A stretch of 5,622 bases of DNA. Origin: TMED26 sp002694075 (lineage in GTDB: Bacteria; Pseudomonadota; Alphaproteobacteria; Thalassobaculales; Thalassobaculaceae). Where the stretch lies: contig JAYYDT010000083.1 of the NCBI GenBank assembly GCA_036160575.1, positions 1 to 5,622 on the forward strand. Direction: 5' to 3'. The notes beneath the pieces are model-generated. The model was given only the letters and a program-made list of their open reading frames with translations. It did no database searches and was not told where the DNA came from. The stretch's first letter is position 1. Every line of letters begins with the position of its first letter. Position numbers and translations under genes: made by a program. Positions 1 to 5,622 of the stretch are shown here, in pieces.

Positions 1-60
1 ATCAACAGCGCGCCGCCGCAATAACTTTCGATTTTTCTTCCCGACACGAAGCCGCCGCCC
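1..60. other. Short leader before leuS, possibly with the 3' end of an upstream gene
   Basis: This stretch precedes the leuS start. Bases about 21-40 are clearly richer in A and T than the rest of the window and include a run of five T, which fits a non-coding spacer. Reading from base 1, frame 1 gives seven codons (INSAPPQ) and then TAA at 22-24, so the first 24 bases could be the tail of an upstream plus-strand gene. Frame 2 instead stays open to a TGA at 62-64 that overlaps the leuS ATG as ATGA. Neither peptide is long enough to identify. I see no convincing Shine-Dalgarno sequence, promoter or hairpin. Confidence 0.3.
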
Positions 61-2622
61 ATGAGCCGTTACAACGTCAAGGAAACCGAGCCCAAGTGGC
101 AGGCCCGCTGGGCCGAAAGCGGCGCCTTCCGCGCGACCGCCGCCCCCGGCACGCCGAAATATTACGTGCTGGAGATGTTCCCCTATCCTTCGGGGCGGAT
201 TCACATGGGCCATGTGCGCAATTACACCCTCGGCGATGTGGTGGCACGCTATAAGCGGGCGAAAGGCTTCAACGTCCTCCACCCGATGGGCTGGGACGCT
301 TTCGGACTGCCGGCCGAAAACGCCGCCTTCGAACGGCGCGTCCATCCAGCCGAATGGACGCATAGCAACATCGCCGCCATGCGCGAGCAGCTGAAAGGCA
401 TGGGCCTGTCCTACGACTGGGACCGGGAAATCGCCACCTGCGACGCCGATTACTATCGCCACGAACAGAAAATGTTTCTCGACTTCCTCGCCGAGGGCCT
501 GGCCTACCGGCGCGAAAGCTGGGTCAATTGGGATCCGGTCGAAAACACCGTTCTGGCCAATGAACAGGTCATTGACGGCCACGGCTGGCGTTCCGGGGCG
601 CCCGTCGAAAAACGCAAGCTGGCCCAGTGGTTCCTGCGCATCACCGAATACGCCGACGATTTGTTGGAAGCCTTGGGGGAGCTTGACCGCTGGCCCGAGC
701 GTGTGACCTTGATGCAACATAACTGGATTGGCAAATCGCTCGGCGCGCGGGTGTTTTTCGACCTCATCGGCCGCGATGACCGTCTCGAGGTGTTCACCAC
801 CCGCCATGACACCTTGTTCGGCGCCTCGTTTTGCGCGATCGCCGCCAATCACCCGCTGGCCACCGAATTGGCCGCCAACAACCCGGATTTGGCCGCCTTC
901 ATCGCCGAATGCAACGCCCTTGGCACCAGCGAGGCGGCGATCGAAAAGGCCGAGAAGCGCGGCATCGACACCGGCCTCAAACTGCGCCACCCGGTCGACC
1001 CGGCCATCGAACTGCCCCTTTACATCGCCAATTTCGTGCTCATGGATTACGGCACCGGCGCGATCTTCGGCTGCCCGGCCCACGATCAGCGCGATTTGGA
1101 TTTCGCCCGCAAATATGACCTGGCCGTGCGGCCGGTGGTGTTGCCGGCGGACGCCGACCCGGCCGATTTCACGGTCGGCGACGAGGCTTACACCGGCGAC
1201 GGCAAGCTGTTCAACTCAGCCTTTCTCGACGGCTTGGATGTGGAAACGGCCAAGCGAAAAATGGCCGAGCATCTAGAGGCCGCCGGCGCCGGGACCGCCA
1301 CCGAAACCTTCCGCCTGCGTGATTGGGGCGTCTCGCGCCAGCGCTATTGGGGCTGTCCGATCCCGGTGATCCATTGCCCCAAATGTGGGATTGTGCCGGT
1401 GCCGGAAAGCGACCTGCCGGTCGAATTACCGGTCGATGTCGATTTCGACACCTCCGGTAGCCCGCTCGCCGCCCACCCGACCTGGAAACATGTCGCCTGC
1501 CCGACATGCGGCGGCCCGGCGGAGCGGGAAACCGATACCTTCGACACGTTTTTCGAATCGTCTTGGTATTTCGCCCGCTTCACCGACGCCCAAGGCGACA
1601 CCGCTTTCGACCGGGCGGCCGCCGATTACTGGCTACCGGTCGATCAATATATCGGCGGGGTCGAGCACGCCGTGCTGCATCTGCTGTATTCGCGGTTCTT
1701 CACGCGCGCCTTGAAACAATGCGGCTACCTCGGCATTCGCGAGCCCTTCGCCGGCCTGTTGACTCAAGGCATGGTGTGCCACGAAACCTACCAGGACGGC
1801 GACGGTAACTGGCTGTTCGCCGAAGAGGTCACGCGCCGCGAAGATGGTTCGGTGGCGACCCGCGAGGGCGCCCCGGTGACCGTCGGGCGGGTCGAGAAAA
1901 TGTCCAAGTCGAAGCGTAATGTGGTCGATCCGGCCGCGATCATCGACAGCTACGGCGCCGACACCGCGCGCCTGTTCATGCTTTCGGACTCGCCGCCGGA
2001 ACGCGACTTGGAATGGACCGAGGCCGGCGTCGACGGCGCCTGGCGCTATGTCAACCGCCTGTATCGCCTGATCGACACACCGCCCGGGCCGTTGGCCGCG
2101 GCGGGCACGCCGCGTCCGGCCGACGTCGCCGATGCCGCCGCCGCGCTTGAGCGGGCCGTCCACAAAACCATTCACGCGGTCGGCGACAGCATTGAGCGGT
2201 TTCGTTTCAACTCGGCGGTGGCGCAAGTGCGCGAGCTATCCAACGCGCTGGCCGATTTCGACGCGGGCGGCGACGACGCCGACTGGGTTCGTCGCTTCGG
2301 TTTCGAGGCGCTGATCCGCTTAATCAATCCGATGACGCCGCATTTGGCCGAGGAACTGTGGCAGCGCCTGGGTCACACCACCCTGCTCACGGCCACCGCC
2401 TGGCCCGACTACGATCCGGCGATGATTGTCGATGACCGCCTGGACATCGCCGTGCAGGTGAATGGCAAACTGCGCGGCACCGTGGCCTTGCCGCGCGATT
2501 GTCCGCAGGATGAGGCCGAAGCCGCCGCCCTCGCCCTCGACGCGGTCGCGCGCAGCTTGGACGGGCGGGCGCCCAAACGCGTCATCGTGGTGCCCAACAG
2601 GATTGTGAATGTGGTCGCCTAA
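61..2622 (+). CDS. leuS: Leucyl-tRNA synthetase (class I, bacterial type)
   Basis: Cytoplasmic enzyme (EC 6.1.1.4) that activates leucine with ATP, charges tRNA-Leu and hydrolyses mischarged tRNA. It is full length at 853 residues, and the start MSRYNVKETEPKWQ is the family's normal N-terminus. The Rossmann-fold HIGH motif is H48-M-G-H51 after PYPSGR, and KMSKS is at 613-617. WIGKS at 222-226 leads into the CP1 editing domain (about 225-415), which has a threonine-rich motif at 246-251 and HDQRD at 341-345. A zinc module follows with Cys pairs 439/442 and 480/483, then DTFDTFFESSWY from about 492. A leucine-specific insert (about 577-611) precedes KMSKS. The anticodon-binding helical domain and the C-terminal domain (VQVNGKLRG) complete the protein. 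The editing motif reads TTRHDT, where TTRPDT is usual. No strong ribosome binding site is visible. The 3' end overlaps lptE by 14 bases. Confidence 0.99.
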   Translation: MSRYNVKETEPKWQARWAESGAFRATAAPGTPKYYVLEMFPYPSGRIHMGHVRNYTLGDVVARYKRAKGFNVLHPMGWDAFGLPAENAAFERRVHPAEWTHSNIAAMREQLKGMGLSYDWDREIATCDADYYRHEQKMFLDFLAEGLAYRRESWVNWDPVENTVLANEQVIDGHGWRSGAPVEKRKLAQWFLRITEYADDLLEALGELDRWPERVTLMQHNWIGKSLGARVFFDLIGRDDRLEVFTTRHDTLFGASFCAIAANHPLATELAANNPDLAAFIAECNALGTSEAAIEKAEKRGIDTGLKLRHPVDPAIELPLYIANFVLMDYGTGAIFGCPAHDQRDLDFARKYDLAVRPVVLPADADPADFTVGDEAYTGDGKLFNSAFLDGLDVETAKRKMAEHLEAAGAGTATETFRLRDWGVSRQRYWGCPIPVIHCPKCGIVPVPESDLPVELPVDVDFDTSGSPLAAHPTWKHVACPTCGGPAERETDTFDTFFESSWYFARFTDAQGDTAFDRAAADYWLPVDQYIGGVEHAVLHLLYSRFFTRALKQCGYLGIREPFAGLLTQGMVCHETYQDGDGNWLFAEEVTRREDGSVATREGAPVTVGRVEKMSKSKRNVVDPAAIIDSYGADTARLFMLSDSPPERDLEWTEAGVDGAWRYVNRLYRLIDTPPGPLAAAGTPRPADVADAAAALERAVHKTIHAVGDSIERFRFNSAVAQVRELSNALADFDAGGDDADWVRRFGFEALIRLINPMTPHLAEELWQRLGHTTLLTATAWPDYDPAMIVDDRLDIAVQVNGKLRGTVALPRDCPQDEAEAAALALDAVARSLDGRAPKRVIVVPNRIVNVVA
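2599..2602 (+). promoter_or_regulatory. Shine-Dalgarno sequence for lptE inside leuS
   Basis: AGGA lies six bases before the lptE ATG at 2609 and supports that start. It falls within the leuS coding region, and its AGG is leuS codon 847 (Arg). I found no other in-frame AGG in leuS; arginine is otherwise written with other codons, mainly CGN. This suggests the codon is kept for initiation of lptE and not for leuS itself. Confidence 0.65.
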
Positions 2623-3118
2623 GCGGCGCGCCGTGGCGGCCGGTCTGGTCCTCGCCGGGCTGCTCAGCGGCTGTGGATTCACGCCGCTACACCAGGCCGC
2701 CGCCCCCGGCGCGCGAGTCCCCGTGGAGATCGCACCGATCGCCGATCGGGGCGGCCAATTGCTGCGTAACACGCTGCGCCAGCGCTTGGCGCGGGCCGGC
2801 GGGCCGGCGCGCTATCGCTTGATCACTCGGCTCAACGAAAGGCGGGTCAACATGTTGATCCGGCCCGACGCCACCTCGACCTTGGCCAAATTGACCGTCA
2901 CCGCCCGCGTCACCTTGCGCCGCAAGCGCGACGGCGCGGCCCTGCTGTCGCCGCGCGCGCGCAGCGTCGCCAGTTTCAACCTCGGTCCCTCGGAATACGC
3001 CAACCTGGTCGCCGAACGCGGCGCCCGCCGCCGCGCCTTGAACGCCATCGCCGACGACATTCACCGACAAGTGACAATCTTTCTGCGCCGCTTGGCGACG
3101 ACCGAGGACGGCGCGTGA
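2609..3118 (+). CDS. lptE: LPS-assembly outer-membrane lipoprotein LptE
   Basis: Probable partner and plug of the LptD barrel, which inserts lipopolysaccharide into the outer leaflet of the outer membrane. The 169-residue product begins with a lipoprotein signal: basic n-region (MWSPKRR), hydrophobic stretch 8-19 and lipobox L19-S-G-C22. Gly at +2 is compatible with outer-membrane sorting. The mature CGFTPLH start is typical of alphaproteobacterial LptE. The rest fits the family: an LLRNTLRQRL segment, strands with alternating residues, and a VASFNLGPSEYANLVAERGA-type region followed by a C-terminal helix. The start overlaps leuS by 14 bases and is preceded by AGGA. The end overlaps the holA start in GTGA. 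Sequence is weakly conserved in this family, so the call rests on the lipobox, the C-terminal pattern and the position between leuS and holA. Confidence 0.93.
   Translation: MWSPKRRAVAAGLVLAGLLSGCGFTPLHQAAAPGARVPVEIAPIADRGGQLLRNTLRQRLARAGGPARYRLITRLNERRVNMLIRPDATSTLAKLTVTARVTLRRKRDGAALLSPRARSVASFNLGPSEYANLVAERGARRRALNAIADDIHRQVTIFLRRLATTEDGA
3104..3108 (+). promoter_or_regulatory. Shine-Dalgarno sequence for holA
   Basis: GAGGA lies inside the last codons of lptE, six bases before the GTG at 3115. It supports that start, whose GTG shares bases with the lptE stop (GTGA, 3115-3118). This arrangement favours coupled translation. Confidence 0.65.
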
Positions 3119-4176
3119 AGATCCGCCCACAAGAAGCCGACGCCCTGTGCGCCGCACCGCCGGCGACATTGCGAGCGATCTTAATCCATGGTGCCGACGA
3201 CGGCCGGGTGCGCGAACTTGGCCGGCGGGCGGTGACGGCCGTCGTTGACGATGTCAACGATCCCTTCCGCGTGGCCGAGTTGACGGCCGACACCATCAAA
3301 ACCGATCCCGCGCGGCTGGCCGACGAAATGGGCGCGCAATCCCTGATCGGGGGGCGCCGGGTGGTGTGGCTGCGCGAGGGCCGCGATAGCCTGACCCCAT
3401 CGGTGACCGCCGCCTTGACGGCGGCCGGCGACGCCTTGTTGGTGATCGAGGGCGGCGCCTTGGAGGCACGGTCCAGTCTGCGCAAGCTGTGCGAGGGCCA
3501 TGATCAGTGCGCGGTCATCGCCTGCTATCGCGACGAGGCCCGCGACCTCGACAAGCTGATCCGCGAGGTGGTCGAGGCCGCCGGCGTCACCCTCGAACCG
3601 GCCGCCCGTCAGTATCTGCTGGCCGCGCTTGGCGGCGACCGCGCGGTCAGCCGCGGCGAATTGGAAAAACTGGTGCTCTTCGCCGGGCCGGCCGGCCAAT
3701 TGTCCTTCGCCGATGTCGCCGGCTTGGTCGGTGACAGCGATTTGGTCTTGCTCGACGACTTGATCTTCGCCATGGCCGATGGCGCGATCGACGGTTTGCG
3801 CCGCCACCTCGACCGGGCGCTCGCCGAAGGCACCGGCGCGGTGGCGATCCTGCGCGCCGGGCAACGGCATTTTCAACGCCTCCATCTGGTCGCTGGGTTG
3901 ACCGCCGCCGGCCAGCCCCTCGACACCGCCATGCGCGGTCTTCGGCCGCCGGTGTTTTTCAAAAAAGTCGAGGCCTTCAAACGCCAAGCGCGGCTGTGGA
4001 CCGGCGACCACGCGATGGCCGCGCTCAGCCGCCTGAGCGAAGCTGAATTGGCGTGCAAAACCACCGGCCTGCCCGCCGACACGATTTGCGCCCAGGCCTG
4101 TCTGGGAATTGCGCTTAGGGCCCAGGGTAGGGCGGGTGGTAGGTCGGCTGGCAGGGCAACCGGGCGGCGGCGCTGA
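3115..4176 (+). CDS. holA: DNA polymerase III delta subunit (clamp-loader wrench)
   Basis: Delta subunit of the clamp loader. It opens the beta sliding clamp so that it can be placed on primed DNA at the replication fork. The 353-residue product has the family layout: an N-terminal AAA+-like domain without a working Walker A (ILIHGADDGRVREL, 22-35), a clamp-contact segment QSLIGGRR (75-82), a middle lid region, and a C-terminal collar helix domain with the typical ILRAGQRHFQRLH. The start is GTG, overlapping the lptE stop and preceded by GAGGA. The recognisable family sequence ends near residue 334 (CLGIAL). Beyond it is an Arg/Gly-rich tail built on the repeats RAQG, RAGG, RSAG, RATG and ending RRR. 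Arg codons before the tail are all CGN, while the tail uses AGG at 335, 339, 343 and 347. The tail may be a late extension or may reflect a DNA-level constraint at the junction with parB. Confidence 0.95.
   Translation: MKIRPQEADALCAAPPATLRAILIHGADDGRVRELGRRAVTAVVDDVNDPFRVAELTADTIKTDPARLADEMGAQSLIGGRRVVWLREGRDSLTPSVTAALTAAGDALLVIEGGALEARSSLRKLCEGHDQCAVIACYRDEARDLDKLIREVVEAAGVTLEPAARQYLLAALGGDRAVSRGELEKLVLFAGPAGQLSFADVAGLVGDSDLVLLDDLIFAMADGAIDGLRRHLDRALAEGTGAVAILRAGQRHFQRLHLVAGLTAAGQPLDTAMRGLRPPVFFKKVEAFKRQARLWTGDHAMAALSRLSEAELACKTTGLPADTICAQACLGIALRAQGRAGGRSAGRATGRRR
4112..4123. repeat. Left copy of a 12-bp direct repeat at the holA/parB junction
   Basis: CGCTTAGGGCCC here matches CGCTTAGGACCC at 4178-4189 in 11 of 12 positions. 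The offset is 66 bases, exactly 22 codons. This copy lies where the conserved part of holA gives way to its repeat tail. Confidence 0.6.
4117..4164 (+). repeat. Degenerate 12-bp tandem repeat encoding the holA Arg/Gly tail
   Basis: Four 12-base units begin with AGG at 4117, 4129, 4141 and 4153, and each has GG near its end. A fifth, diverged partial unit starts with CGG at 4165 and ends at the holA stop. The units are in frame with holA and encode Arg-(Ala/Ser)-x-Gly. A finer 4-base rhythm is also visible: eight consecutive GGNN tetrads from 4126 to 4157. This suggests growth by slippage. Several units differ at two to five positions, so the array is old or under selection only for its G-rich pattern. 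Confidence 0.7.
4118..4136 (+). other. Canonical G-quadruplex motif in the 3' end of holA
   Basis: Four GGG tracts lie at 4118-4120, 4125-4127, 4130-4132 and 4134-4136, separated by loops of 4, 2 and 1 bases. This meets the usual G3+N1-7 rule. The G-rich strand is the holA mRNA sense strand. The motif sits about 40 bases before the holA stop, and read-through from parB would produce the C-rich complement. Folding is inferred from sequence alone. Confidence 0.5.
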
Positions 4177-4177
4177 A

Positions 4178-4189
4178 CGCTTAGGACCC
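4178..4189. repeat. Right copy of the 12-bp direct repeat, spanning the parB stop
   Basis: CGCTTAGGACCC differs from the copy at 4112-4123 only at base 4186. It includes the parB stop codon (TTA at 4181-4183 on the plus strand) and three of the four bases between the two stop codons. Confidence 0.6.
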
Positions 4190-5101
4190 GGTCCCGGCGC
4201 CAAGCTTATCAAGCAAGGCGTCAAGCTCTTCAAGGGATTGAAATTTAAAGGAAATCACGCCTCGACCCGTGTCCGCGCCATAGCTAATCTCGGTCGCCAG
4301 GCCGAGCCGCGCGGCAACCGCCGCTTCCAGCGCCCGGGTATCGGCGTCCTTGACCGCGGCGGCGATTTTGGCCGCCGTGCCGGCACCCGCGCCGGGCCCG
4401 TCAACCTTCCCGGCGCCGGCATCACGGACCAAAGCCTCGGTTTGCCGCACATTCAAGCCGCCGGACATCACCCGCTCGGCGAGGGCCACCGGGTCGCTGG
4501 CGTTGATCAGCGCGCGGGCGTGGCCGGCGCTCAACCGGCCGTCGATGACCATCGCCTGAACCGCCGGCGGCAGCGTCAGCAAGCGCATAAGATTGGCGAT
4601 ATGGCTCCGGCTTTTCCCGACCGCTTTGGCGATTTCGTCTTGGCTGCGGCCAAAATCTTGGATCAAACGCTGATAGCCGGCGGCTTCCTCGATAGCGTCG
4701 AGGTCGGCCCTTTGAATATTTTCGATAAGCGCGATTTCCAGCACGGCGGTGTCGTCGAATTGCCGCACGACCACCGGCACGTCGTGCACACCGGCTTGCT
4801 GCGCCGCTCGCCACCGGCGCTCGCCGGCGATGATTTGAAAGTCGCCCTCGGCCGCCGGGTCAGGCCGCACCAGGATTGGCTGTAAGATGCCCTTGGCGGC
4901 AATACTGGCGCTCAGCTCGGCCAAAGCGTCAGGGTTGAAATATCGCCGCGGTTGATCTGGATTGGCGCGGATTTGGCCGATAGGCACCAGACGCGTCCCG
5001 GCCACCGAGGCCGGACGATCGGCGCTACCACTGTCCCCCAGAAGCGAGGACAGCCCACGTCCCAGGTTAGCCCGTCGGCCAGGGCTTTCGGCGCCGCTCA
5101 C
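4181..5101 (-). CDS. parB: Chromosome-partitioning protein ParB (CTP-dependent DNA clamp)
   Basis: ParB binds parS sites, closes around DNA as a CTP-dependent sliding clamp and activates the ParA ATPase, so that sister origins separate. The 306-residue product is full length. LGRGLSSLLGD (13-23) is the usual N-terminal ParA-contacting motif. The ParB/Spo0J nuclease-like CTP-binding domain has NPDQPRR (47-53), GERRWRA (93-99) and ENIQRADL (127-134). A helix-turn-helix follows at about 152-175 (SQDEIAKAVGKSRSHIANLMRLL), then the SAGHARALI region. A Gly/Ala-rich linker (about 228-250) leads to the C-terminal dimerisation domain (about 254-301). The GTG start overlaps the parA stop (GTGA, 5098-5101). 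An in-frame TAA at 5123-5125 leaves no earlier standard start. No clear Shine-Dalgarno is seen, so coupling to parA is likely. It converges on holA with a 4-base gap. Confidence 0.98.
   Translation of the reverse strand: MSGAESPGRRANLGRGLSSLLGDSGSADRPASVAGTRLVPIGQIRANPDQPRRYFNPDALAELSASIAAKGILQPILVRPDPAAEGDFQIIAGERRWRAAQQAGVHDVPVVVRQFDDTAVLEIALIENIQRADLDAIEEAAGYQRLIQDFGRSQDEIAKAVGKSRSHIANLMRLLTLPPAVQAMVIDGRLSAGHARALINASDPVALAERVMSGGLNVRQTEALVRDAGAGKVDGPGAGAGTAAKIAAAVKDADTRALEAAVAARLGLATEISYGADTGRGVISFKFQSLEELDALLDKLGAGTGS
4196..4222 (-). terminator. Imperfect hairpin at the 3' end of parB, possible weak transcription end
   Basis: CGCC (4198-4201) pairs with GGCG (4217-4220), and GCTT (4204-4207) pairs with AAGC (4211-4214), around the three-base loop 4208-4210. 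An AA/AA internal mismatch separates the arms; in parB mRNA it becomes two U-U mismatches, which stack fairly well. G4197-T4221 (wobble on the plus strand) and G4196-C4222 extend the stem. No U-run follows on either strand, so a classical intrinsic terminator is not supported. It also lies in parB codons for DALLDKLGAG, so chance is a real alternative. Confidence 0.25.
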
Positions 5102-5622
5102 GCCGCTACCCGCCGCTCGCGTTTAAGCACTTCGCTGGCCAGATGGATATAGGCCTGAGCGCCGCTGCAATTCATATCGTAAAGCAATACCGGTCGGCCA
5201 TGGGACGGCGCTTCCGAGACCCGCACATTGCGCGGGATCACCGTCTGATAGACCTTGTCGCCGAGATGGTCGCGCACATCGGCGGCCACCGCCAGAGCCA
5301 GATTGTTGCGCCGGTCGAACATGGTCAGAACAACGCCTTGAATGTCCAAACCGCTGTTGAACTGAGTGCGGACAGCGGCGATGGTATTGAGCAACTGGCT
5401 CAGCCCTTCCAGGGCGTAAAACTCGCATTGCAGGGGCACCAACACGGCGTCGGCGGCGACCAACGCGTTGAGGGTCAGCAGGCCCAACGACGGCGGGCAA
5501 TCGATCAACACGTAATCATATCGATCGCCAGCCGCCGCCAACGCGTCGCGCAACCGAAACTCGCGGCGCTCGGCGGTCACCAATTCAATCTCGGCGCCCG
5601 ACAAGTGTACCGAGGCCGGCAC
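5098..5622 (-). CDS. parA: Chromosome-partitioning ATPase ParA (C-terminal part)
   Basis: ParA/Soj is a deviant-Walker ATPase. It coats the nucleoid as an ATP dimer and pulls or relays ParB-parS complexes. Only the last 174 residues are in the window; the N-terminus with the Walker A lysines lies beyond base 5622. The first visible codon, GTG, is an internal Val in the conserved stretch before DLSGAEIEL-type sequence and not a start. Visible motifs, numbered from the edge: Walker B YDYVLIDCPPSLGLLTLNAL (35-54, Asp41), PLQCEFYALEGLSQL (63-77), IQGVVLTMFD (94-103), and IPRNVRVSEAPSHGRP (129-144), the conserved C-terminal signature of chromosomal ParA. A family length near 260-275 residues puts the start roughly 270-300 bases outside. 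The stop overlaps the parB GTG, so parA is probably the first of the two genes. Confidence 0.98.
   Translation of the reverse strand: MPASVHLSGAEIELVTAERREFRLRDALAAAGDRYDYVLIDCPPSLGLLTLNALVAADAVLVPLQCEFYALEGLSQLLNTIAAVRTQFNSGLDIQGVVLTMFDRRNNLALAVAADVRDHLGDKVYQTVIPRNVRVSEAPSHGRPVLLYDMNCSGAQAYIHLASEVLKRERRVAA

Noticed and set aside
1167..1176. TTTCACGGTC as a parS-like site
   Set aside because: Only the left half resembles parS. There is no matching right arm and no CACGTG centre, and it lies in LeuRS codons.
1633..2226. Open reading frame of 197 codons on the minus strand within leuS
   Set aside because: It is opposite the well-conserved LeuRS catalytic and KMSKS region, with no domain or start signal of its own.
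4184..4194. GGACCCGGTCC as a hairpin at the parB stop
   Set aside because: The five-base arms surround a single base, which is too tight to form a stable RNA loop, and no U-run follows.
3181..4233. Open reading frame of 350 codons on the minus strand antisense to holA
   Set aside because: It mirrors holA and runs into the parB 3' end. The composition is low-complexity and there is no family signature, so it is a GC-driven shadow.
4777..4787. Small palindrome GCACGTCGTGC within parB
   Set aside because: It has arms of four to five bases in conserved coding sequence (GVHDVPV) and matches no known operator. It is expected by chance.
4109..4885. Open reading frame of 258 codons on the plus strand antisense to parB
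   Set aside because: It starts inside the holA tail and covers the strand opposite a clear ParB gene. Its product shows no recognisable domain, and long antisense frames are common in GC-rich coding DNA.
5620..5622. GTG at the right edge as a parA start codon
   Set aside because: The following sequence matches the middle of ParA just before Walker B, and the Walker A region is missing. The codon is an internal Val and the gene is cut by the window edge.

Overview
The window looks like ordinary core chromosome from a GC-rich alphaproteobacterium, most like the Rhodospirillales and relatives. This rests on the protein sequences: a LeuRS with a four-cysteine zinc module, a short LptE starting CGFTPLH, and chromosomal ParA/ParB. 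It also rests on the order leuS-lptE-holA facing parB-parA, which I recall as common in that class; I could not check it by search. There are no RNA genes, insertion sequences, CRISPR arrays or phage genes. Coding density is close to 99%.

Layout: about 60 bases of leader come first. A plus-strand operon follows: leuS (leucyl-tRNA synthetase), lptE (LPS-assembly lipoprotein) and holA (DNA polymerase III delta subunit). These genes overlap by 14 and 4 bases, so they are probably translationally coupled. The minus strand then carries parB, complete, and the C-terminal part of parA, which runs off the right edge. parA would be transcribed first, and the parA stop and parB start also share a GTGA overlap. 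The two operons converge with only 4 bases between the holA and parB stop codons.

Functionally, the left operon mixes translation, outer-membrane biogenesis and replication. holA loads the sliding clamp. The right operon is the chromosome-partitioning pair: ParB is a CTP-dependent DNA clamp that loads at parS, and ParA is the ATPase that moves it. ParAB loci usually lie near the replication origin, so the window is probably origin-proximal, with the rsmG/mnmG genes expected beyond parA.

I see no new biological system. The most unusual part is the holA/parB junction (about 4110-4225). holA there ends in a 12-bp degenerate tandem repeat that encodes an Arg/Gly-rich tail. The tail uses AGG arginine codons that are absent from the rest of holA. 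The same stretch holds a canonical G-quadruplex motif, a 12-bp near-identical direct repeat that spans the parB stop, and an imperfect hairpin. A His in the usually proline-containing TTRPDT editing motif of LeuRS is the other point worth checking.
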